From the NCBI RefSeq assembly GCF_963576615.1, contig NC_088708.1, positions 44,689,196 through 44,753,195 of the forward strand: a DNA stretch of 64,000 nucleotides, given 5' to 3'. This document shows, in pieces, positions 57,801 to 64,000 of the stretch. Under the pieces are notes generated by a model. The model saw only the letters and a list, made by a program, of their open reading frames with translations, searched no databases and was not told the origin of the DNA. A program made the position numbers and the translations under genes. Within the stretch, counting starts at the first letter, position 1, and every line of letters begins with the position of its first letter. Origin of the DNA: Watersipora subatra. Lineage: Eukaryota; Bryozoa; Gymnolaemata; Cheilostomatida; Watersiporidae.

Positions 57801-60800
57801 GGTGAGTACAAATAAAGCTGCCACCGCAGCCTAGTTATTGAGTAGGTTGTCAGTCATTTTCATAGAAGGATCCTGGAATGCTTGGCGAGACCCAGGAGGT
57901 TAAAAGGACAATAGAAAATAATTTTGGGCATCAGATGACAAAGATGAGGAGAGCTCTATTTGCTATTGGTTGGGCTATCACTAAAATTGATATATCTCTA
58001 AGGTTAGGTTCAAACCGGCTGATAGGAAGTAGAAGAAAGGCATGACACAGTAGAAAGGGAGTTTGAAGACATGTAATACCAGAAGGGGAGTGACGGTATC
58101 AGCTTATGGATGGGATGTTGCTGCAACTTCATTCCTTTGAGATAATAAATTATATTATGCACAAAATACTTAACAAACCCTCTTTACAGTAGTATGTCTG
58201 AGATTGTATATACCCTTTAATGTTGCCCTATGCTACTCCTGCTCAGTTTTATACTAATATCTAGTGATCCAACAAATACCAATTTAAAATGCCGACATAT
58301 CTACTTGACTATCTGGTGATTTATAAGGATAGGTAAGGTCAATGTTAGAGATTCACGCGTTGTCTCTTCCCAAAGCTCTCTTACAAATATACTATCAAAT
58401 CTTGTGTTATTAGGTTTTTCTAGTTACACTGTGTTTATGTTGACGACAATTCAATTTTTTAGTAAGACTATTCCACCAGAGTTTCAACCATACACAAATT
58501 TGTACCTCCATGTGATGAGGAAATTCAGTAGACGTACTTGGGAGAAGGTAGCTGGCGCTTATTTGCCAAACCCAGATGTGCCAAAGTAAAACCGTAAAGC
58601 CAGAAATCCTAAATCATAAATAATACTAAATCATCTAATCAAACTGCTAAAAAGAGTTGTCATATCAAACACCTAGAGTTGTTTTCAGCTTTATTGTTTT
58701 AGCATCGTACATCTGAGTTTGAGGAATAAGCACCAGCTAATTTCTCCTGAATCTCCCTGCTAAATTTTCAGTATTTTTATACTCATTTTTAAAACATGCC
58801 GTTTGATTCTGCGTTGCTATTAATGGCAAACTTGTGTTACTTCTGTTAGAAGGCCTGCACATGGGCTTTGATAGGATAGAAAACAGACTAGTTCGCATAA
58901 GTTCCTCAGATAATACGTACAGTATATTGGTATGCTTTCTTAGCAACATGGGATGAATGGAAATGCACACGAATGACGATTTAATCCTTTGAAATGCAAA
59001 TCTATGTTTTGATGATATTTTCTTGTAAGGCCCGTATAGATAGATATACCCGTATAGATACAGTAGTTCTAGAAGATCTCAATAGTCATAAGTGATATTC
59101 AGTTAATTTTCAAGACTTGCTATCATAGCTGTCCATGTCAGTTTTTTAAAAAATTGCGTTTCAAGTAAGTTTTATTTTCAATGTAACATAAGAGCTGTTT
59201 GTTACTAACTTATCATATAACTGGTCCGAACAAAGAGTTGCTCATACTCTAAATCGATGGTAATAGATGAATAAGTTGAAAAAGTCAACGCCTACATCTA
59301 ACCAAATTGTGCACAATGAGTTCTTTAATTTGTAAACTAATTTTTTGTGTCAAAACAGTCAACTAGGACACATGAATCTTGGTTTCATACAATCTTCTCT
59401 GATTATTTAAAAGCCTATCAACAATTATGTCTTAGAAGTACTTTCGACTCCTACATTAGACATCTTCAGAGCACGGAACCATGCAATGAATGAGACATAT
59501 AGTTAACATATGACCAGCGATGTTAGTTGAAAGTGTTTCCTGTTCATTCGGAGTAAAGATCATTACCGCTCATATTGTTACACAGCCGAAACATATGTTT
59601 TAAACAGTCGAAACTTGATCGTCGTAATACAGTCCGACATGAGGAAACTTATGTATAACACCAACGGGTATGCCAGGACAAGAGAACACAATTCTAATAT
59701 TAGAGAAGACACAGCTATACCAAAAATATTGTAACTGTTCATATTAATAAAGTTGCTGCAATTGATTTGTAAAAAAACAGAATCAACTCATATTCAAGGG
59801 AAACAGCTACTCATGGTATTTTGCTGCCATTACCTTGAACATAGAATTGTTGGATCTGAAGATTGGTCACAAGTAAGCATATATTTGAGACAGAGAACTT
59901 TGTACTCTGTGCCTAAGCTATAAAATCCTAATGAGCATTAGGGGTCAACCATTTATAATGTCCAACGTTTGCCTGGATAAATTATCTGTTCACTGATGCT
60001 GCAGCTTGAAAGACATTTAAATGAATCCTACTTTTGCCTGGTTAAGTTAAAAATGGTTGCATTGCAAGCATCATATAGTTAGCAAATGTAAACGTATTAA
60101 CAATTGCTAAATATAGACGATTATGACTGTTTTCATGTGTTATATTTAGCTCAGATGTTTATGTTGCTGCCAGGCTTTATAAGGCATTACTAACAAGTCG
60201 ATCATAAGTTGTTTTCAAGTGCTTAATTGCTTTAGTGCCTGTGTGACTGACTTTCTGATGCCGACATACACTTATCATTCATTCGTTTATTGTCAGTTGC
60301 AATGTGATCCTTTAGTGTATTTATTAACTAGTAATTTATGGTTTGTTCTAACAACTTGTTTCAGTTCTGCTCCGAACATTAAACGCAAGGCTGCCAATCG
60401 GAGGCTGACGTTCTCAGAAAAAATACAGGAACTTCCAACGAATTTGCTGAGGTGAGGTATGCTCTGTTCTTAGTAAGCTATTTTAGTACAGACTCACACT
60501 TTCTGTTCATAAGTTCTTGTTCATCTACTTAGTAGGCCTATCCCTCTGTAATACTAATACAGTAGACACTCCTATACCTGTATACTTTCTATATTGGATA
60601 CTCCGGATAACGTGTAAAAATTATGTTTTTCTTCCTACTTTGTAAAAATTCCATATAGCGTAAATTGTGAAATTGGGCAAATTTTCAAATTCGATTTGCA
60701 CTTCAATCTATCTCGTCGCACTTGCGAAAGAAAAACCGTATATCGTAATACCTACATATTATATACGTATACAATTTTTGCAACAATCTAGTTTGTCGTG

Positions 60801-63800
60801 ATATATCGTCAGATATGCCGATAAAACGTGGAATAGGGTTGCTGTGCATTGTTCATAAATACAAAGGCAATCGATTGGTGCAGGTGTTACGGCGTCGGTC
60901 TACCAATCTGAATGTCACGAATTGGAGTATCGTCAAAAGTTCTCTTTTATCCTCACCTTGACCCCTGGATACATATAGATGCTGAACAGGTAGTACCGCT
61001 TTTTGTTAAATATTTTGTTGTTTCGCTTTCTTGTAGACGTATAAAATAATTATTAGTTTTACTTTGAAGAGTACACAATGCTGTTTAGATAAATAAGCAA
61101 ATCATTGTAAATGAACGTCGAAGATGTGCGCTCCTCGTCAAGTTATTGTAAAATTACCGCAATCATGGTCTATAAAAACCACTGAGATTGATCATGAAAC
61201 GGAGACAAGTTGATTGTGCAAACTAATAGTGCTGCAGTTACGGTACAGCCTACAAATTAAAACAGTTATATCAAGTTTTTTGTATGCTCAAAGGGGTGAG
61301 TTTGGAAAGATCTTGGAACGGATTAGGCAATTTACATGTATTTTAGTGTTCTTATAACGTAAAATCCCTATAACGTAAACGTTCCTGGAATGGATTATTT
61401 ATTGCTGCTCTTATTTTGTGATGGTGCTTTCAGGTTCCCAATGCATAGGGGTATATGTATGGCATACATGTACCCCCTATGTATAGGGGGTACATGTACT
61501 CCATATATGTAACCCTATCATTAGGGGTATAGGGGTACATGTACCCATACATGTACCCCTAATGATAGGTAGTACATGTATGGAGTATGTGTACCCCCTA
61601 CGTATAAAGGGTACGTGTACTCCATATATGCACCTCTAAGGATAGGAGTACATGTACGGAGTACGTGTACCTTTTATATATAGGGTGTACATATACTCTA
61701 TAAACGCACTTAGGGATACATGTATGGAGTATAAATACTCCCTATGCATAAAGGGTACATTTATGAAGTATATGTACTCCATATGCATAGGCGGTACATT
61801 TATGGAGTGAGTGTCCCCCATGCATAGGGTTGCACTTGAGTATATTTAGGGGGTACTTGTATGGAGTATGTGTACTCCCAATGTATAGTGGGGACATGTA
61901 TATAGTACTTGTGCTGTGTTTGCATACCCTTCAGAGTTGTAGAAGAATTTCGGTAGATTGAGATATAATAGGATACGTGATAACTGAGTAGGGTAGGCTT
62001 TATTGACAGTGTCTGCATTGTTAAAAGTATTGGCTGCAAATCCTTATACAGCGCACCCCTGGGTTACAATGTCCTTGTTATATGGTTTGTTCGCCTTACA
62101 ATGTCACACATCACGTTTTTCGTCTCCGCCTTATGGTATTTTTTCGCCATACGACATCAACAAAAATTTTTCTTCAAATTCAAATTTGGCAGCCAATGTG
62201 AAAACGAAGCCTAAAACAGATGTGATAAGTTTAAGGCGATGACAAAATTAAAGTTTAGTAAAATGCATACTAAAACTTAGCCTCAGGTGTGTGTCGAATA
62301 AGCTAAATTCATTTAAGGTGAATTCAATGTTTATATTATAGCCGAAGGTCAGAACACCCTTTTCGGTTCGTACTGCACATAGTACATGGTAATATTACAT
62401 TTTATTGCAGACTATTACAACGAATTATACTAAAATTACTGTAGGTGACTATAGTTACTAAGGTTAATGTACTATTTTGTTACTAATTTTTAACATGTAC
62501 AGTACAAATAAAATTTTTTGAAGTTTTCACCAGGGGGTGTTTGCATTAGATCATTACTATGGGTTTCTATACCCCGCTATACAACATTTTTGCCTTACTG
62601 TACCGACATCGGGTCGAATTAATGTCATATGGCGGGGGTCCACTCTAATTATTTAAAGTTTGTAGGCTCCAAAAGGTGAATCCTATTGGATTCATCCTAT
62701 GGTTACCCTCTAATTGAAAGTGTAATTACTGTTGATCACATATCATTGAGAAGATAACTCCAAGTTTGTGGATATTCATAGACGTTATCAATTGCTTATC
62801 ATGTACCTCATTCAATGATAGATCTTTATGGATATATCTTATCATGTGTAGTCCTTTTGATTACCAGTAGGCCATCTGAGAGGTATCATACCTTGCCTGC
62901 TAGAGCCATTGTACTATTGACATGAGCATATATCTGCTTCAGGGTTTCTGTATGAGCAATGAACTTATCACATCTGATATGGGTAATGGCTGATACTTAT
63001 ACAGTCAGCGTTAAAGTAAAGCTGAGGTGTCATGGTCAACTTTATTTGAAACCTTTGCACATGTATATTCTAGATTACAGACTAAAGTCATTTCAGTGAA
63101 GAAAGTTGAGTATTAAATTTACACTTCAACTCAGCTGCTAATAAATAACCTGATTACCAGTTACAATTATGTTTGCATAATTCATGAGCGACTTATTTCT
63201 TGTTACTTTATGATACATTTAGTAAACAATTTTGCTCTGTTTTCATCTAAAAGGTGGATTATTTAAAGTATCTGTATTTGGAAACCATCAGCAACAAATT
63301 TTAGGTTATAATTTTTTTTGGCAGCAGCCTGCGTTTTACTTGACAGCTTGGTAAATGTTTCCACAATTCAATTTTCCTTTTAGTTTTTTGGCGGCACACT
63401 CATTCGGACGATGGATGATTTACCCAGGAAGTACTAGTCTGCTAAATGCTATGATAGGTTAGTATATTTGTAGCCAGTCTAACATTGGTTCATTTCATCT
63501 ATTAATTGCTGTGATTGATTTTTGTTTGGCATGAGACGTTTGAATATACTATTTTAAGGCTCTCTTTCTACTAGTCGTTGCTGTCTCAGCCATTACTACT
63601 AGCAATAAAGACACTACCATAGCAGCTTCAATGTTACTAATAGAATAACATAATTATTCCATTTCTTCGGAAGGCCGTGTTGCATTGTCCTAAAAGAACC
63701 GGAACAATGAATAAAGCCTGCACATTGTGTGACAATAAAAACAGATAAAAGCCTTCATTTTAATCAGGAATTATTTTTGCCTAGAAATATGTGAAATTTT

Positions 63801-64000
63801 TTGGGGCGACTGCTCACAAGTAACAGCGCAGATCAATGACACCCAGATTATTGTTGTTAATGATTGTTGATATTGACTACCAACTCGTCATACCAAAAAT
63901 ACCGTAAAACCTCTATTTGAACGCCGCCTTTATTTGAATGTTGCCTCTAATACAGTGTCGTAATAGGAGAAGGGTCGAAAAATACAGTGCCATCCTGTAG
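54824..64000 (+). CDS. ABHD16A: ABHD16A, phosphatidylserine lipase, 5' part (runs off the window)
   Basis: ABHD16A is an ER-membrane serine hydrolase that makes lysophosphatidylserine. Coding exons: 54824-54892, 55187-55243, 55566-55722, 57654-57801, 60365-60451, 63384-63457 (phase 1 at the last donor), with a candidate extra exon 58463-58585. All junctions are GT-AG with matching phases. Without the extra exon they give about 197 residues, corresponding to the N-terminal third of the roughly 558-residue vertebrate protein. Family landmarks: N-terminal GPELYHRYK; two hydrophobic segments (about 49-57 and 77-91); GVGRMSNSSYKRF; LAKYDFTFTHWPVRY; AAHSFGRWMIYPGS. The nucleophile motif and the hydrolase core must lie right of 64000. 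ABHD16B is an alternative name, less likely for a multi-exon gene. Confidence 0.92.
55187..55243 (+). CDS. ABHD16A: ABHD16A exon 2
   Basis: 57 nt, GIPYAENKIEAYSSRTINC, phase 0 at both ends, acceptor TTTATTTATTAG, donor GTAAGT. It is a poorly conserved part of the family, so it is supported mainly by its splice sites and phase. Confidence 0.75.
55566..55722 (+). CDS. ABHD16A: ABHD16A exon 3 (membrane segments)
   Basis: 157 nt. Encodes RASWNMCFYLSPIITILLY with RRGML, then MAKVVSVALGVYYLAHLTRG: two hydrophobic stretches flanking a short polar loop. Acceptor TTTCTCTTGCAG, donor GTATGA. A decayed copy lies at 36.2 kb. Confidence 0.9.
55945..56502. mobile_element. TTAA-flanked MITE in ABHD16A intron 3
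   Basis: The ends CTCTTTCGCTAC (55949) and GTAGTGAAAGAG (ending 56498) are inverted. TTAA lies outside the left end (55945-55948) and TTAT outside the right (56499-56502). TTAA duplications fit piggyBac or Kolobok-type non-autonomous elements. The interior contains a perfect palindrome (listed separately) and no gene. Confidence 0.7.
55979..56050. repeat. Perfect palindrome, 35-bp arms and 2-bp centre
   Basis: 55979-56013 is the exact reverse complement of 56016-56050, with GT between. The arms include CTTACGGTCTGTATTGTATT and ATCGCGAAAGCCGAT. The motif GCCGATGTATC also appears just outside (near 55966), so the palindrome looks built from a repeated short unit. Confidence 0.95.
56503..56881. 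other. ABHD16A intron 3, segment shared with 36.4-37.4 kb
   Basis: No gene. Parts at 56520-56635 and 56650-56730 resemble 36470-36575 and 37320-37400 (see the partial copy). A short inverted pair GTAAGCATTTGCCTG / CAGGCAAATGCTTAC lies at 56838-56872. Confidence 0.55.
56882..57336. mobile_element. Fold-back element, about 0.45 kb
   Basis: 56882-57040 is the reverse complement of 57178-57336 with modest differences; shared words include ACATCCTGGCAGTCAGATC and CTCAAACATAAAAACAATCTC. The centre (57041-57177) has no gene. A half copy lies at 11588-11745. It is in ABHD16A intron 3. Confidence 0.75.
57654..57801 (+). CDS. ABHD16A: ABHD16A exon 4
   Basis: 148 nt, encoding GVGRMSNSSYKRFAAELRQV, a short variable piece, then LAKYDFTFTHWPVRYSLKNK. 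The motif N-x-x-Y-x-x-F and the Y-x-F-x-F-x-x-WPV block are typical of ABHD16. Acceptor CTGTTTAG, donor GTGAGT, end phase 2. Confidence 0.92.
58463..58585 (+). CDS. Candidate cassette exon of ABHD16A (123 nt)
   Basis: It follows a strong acceptor (CAATTCAATTTTTTAG) and could end at a GTAAAA donor (58586). Its length is 41 codons and both ends are in phase 2, the phase of the flanking exons 4 and 5. It encodes KTIPPEFQPYTNLYLHVMRK then FSRRTWEKVAGAYLPNPDVP. If the donor is not used, the frame meets TAA at 58587-58589, giving an alternative terminal exon. The insertion point is the variable linker of ABHD16. I do not recognise the peptide. It could also be an exon of an unrelated nested gene. 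Confidence 0.45.
58590..60364. other. ABHD16A intron, nothing recognised
   Basis: AT-rich intron sequence without inverted repeats, arrays or frames of interest. A short TATAGATA-type repeat occurs near 59034-59060. Confidence 0.5.
60365..60451 (+). CDS. ABHD16A: ABHD16A exon 5
   Basis: 87 nt, phase 2 at both ends, encoding SAPNIKRKAANRRLTFSEKI then QELPTNLL. It leads directly into the conserved block of the next exon. Acceptor ACAACTTGTTTCAG, donor GTGAGG. Confidence 0.88.
60556..61392. mobile_element. Possible Tigger-like remnant
   Basis: Left side CAGTAGACACTCCTATACC and CATATAGCGTAAATTG; right side TATAACGTAAAATCCCTATAACGTAAACGTTCCTGGAATGG. ATAACGTAAA words at both sides and a CAGT start resemble short Tigger-type elements. 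The right tip is not complete, so the border is approximate. Confidence 0.4.
61440..61915. repeat. Degenerate palindromic minisatellite, about 38-bp period
   Basis: Units like GTACATGTATGGAGTATGTG + TACCCCCTATGTATAGG repeat about 12 times with much variation. The parts TACATGTA and GGGGTA/TACCCC are self-complementary, so units read similarly on both strands and neighbouring units can pair. It lies in the ABHD16A intron before 63384. Confidence 0.8.
62049..62647 (+). mobile_element. Short Tigger-like element, relative of 7870-9969
   Basis: The ends CAGCGCACCCC and GGGGTCCACTCTA are inverted imperfectly. 62260-62640 resembles 9560-9960 throughout, for example TTTGTTACTAATTTT, TGTTTGCATT and GTTTCTATACCCC, and 62170-62200 resembles 7985-8015 (CAAATTTGGCAG). 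The transposase region present in the 7.9-kb copy is missing, so this is a non-autonomous derivative. Confidence 0.7.
62648..63383. other. ABHD16A intron, nothing recognised
   Basis: AT-rich intron ending in a pyrimidine-rich acceptor (ATTTTCCTTTTAG). No repeat structure noticed. Confidence 0.5.
63384..63457 (+). CDS. ABHD16A: ABHD16A exon 6
   Basis: 74 nt, encoding FLAAHSFGRWMIYPGSTSLL then NAMI, with a GTTAGT donor in phase 1. The AH-x-GR-M-YPGS-x-LL block is one of the most conserved parts of ABHD16A and settles the identity of the gene. Confidence 0.93.
63895..64000 (+). repeat. Left end of a possible dispersed repeat, cut by the window edge
   Basis: ACCGTAAAACCTCTATTTGAACGCCGCCTTTATTTGAATG contains two tandem-like TATTTGAA words. 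I recall similar starts from MITE-like repeats in invertebrates. Only about 100 bases are visible. Confidence 0.3.

Noticed and set aside
58404-58589. Free-standing 61-codon gene starting at ATG 58404
   Set aside because: The start region is a pyrimidine-rich intron end with a strong acceptor at 58462, so an exon from 58463 explains the frame better than a separate gene.

Overview
The window is AT-rich nuclear DNA from an animal, probably a marine invertebrate. A mollusc or other lophotrochozoan is a guess from the repeat types, not a proven call. Evidence for a eukaryote: genes split by GT-AG introns, LTR and non-LTR retrotransposons, several superfamilies of cut-and-paste transposons, a satellite array and almost no long open frames outside mobile elements.

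Host genes. (1) 561-831 (+) is the last coding exon of a leucine-rich-repeat protein whose body lies left of the window. (2) 6113-19310 (-) is a complete four-exon PHPT1 gene (14-kDa phosphohistidine phosphatase, 124 residues) spread over 13 kb by repeat-filled introns. (3) From 54824 (+) to beyond the right edge is the 5' part of ABHD16A, a membrane-anchored alpha/beta-hydrolase phospholipid lipase. Six coding exons were found, plus a frame-preserving candidate cassette exon of 123 nt. A decayed partial copy of ABHD16A exon 3 and intron 3 lies at 36.19-37.43 kb.

Repeats inside host introns. PHPT1 intron 3 holds a decayed Tigger/pogo transposon (7870-9969). Its intron 2 holds half of a fold-back repeat seen again in ABHD16A. 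Its intron 1 holds a 0.9-kb fold-back element and a 2.1-kb satellite of 77 units of 27 bp with higher-order structure. ABHD16A intron 3 holds a TTAA-flanked MITE containing a perfect 35-bp-arm palindrome, and another fold-back element. The intron before the last exon seen holds a palindromic minisatellite and a short Tigger relative of the 7.9-kb element.

Intergenic mobile-element region, 21.5-54.5 kb. It contains a 253-bp MITE; a complete but mutated Ty3/Gypsy element with 236-bp LTRs and 5-bp target duplications (22687-28632), itself split by a hAT-type MITE with an exact 8-bp duplication; a 1.2-kb TIR element (29098-30291); an LTR-like and leader-like segment with a 26-bp tandem array (30.8-31.9 kb); and a hAT-like MITE (34.6-35.4 kb). 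From 38.7 to 54.5 kb there is a nest of elements. Two copies of an Academ-like transposon (nuclease-like core plus CXC cysteine cluster) lie in opposite orientation. One is split by an R4/Dong-like LINE with a restriction-like endonuclease. The other is split by a piggyBac element whose 589-residue transposase is open and keeps its catalytic aspartates.

No CRISPR array, operon or bacterial feature is present. No clearly new defence or signalling system was seen. The strongest oddities are the candidate cassette exon, the partial ABHD16A duplication, the satellite with higher-order structure, the intact piggyBac and the nested Academ-like pair. All matches are from reading and recall; no database search was run.
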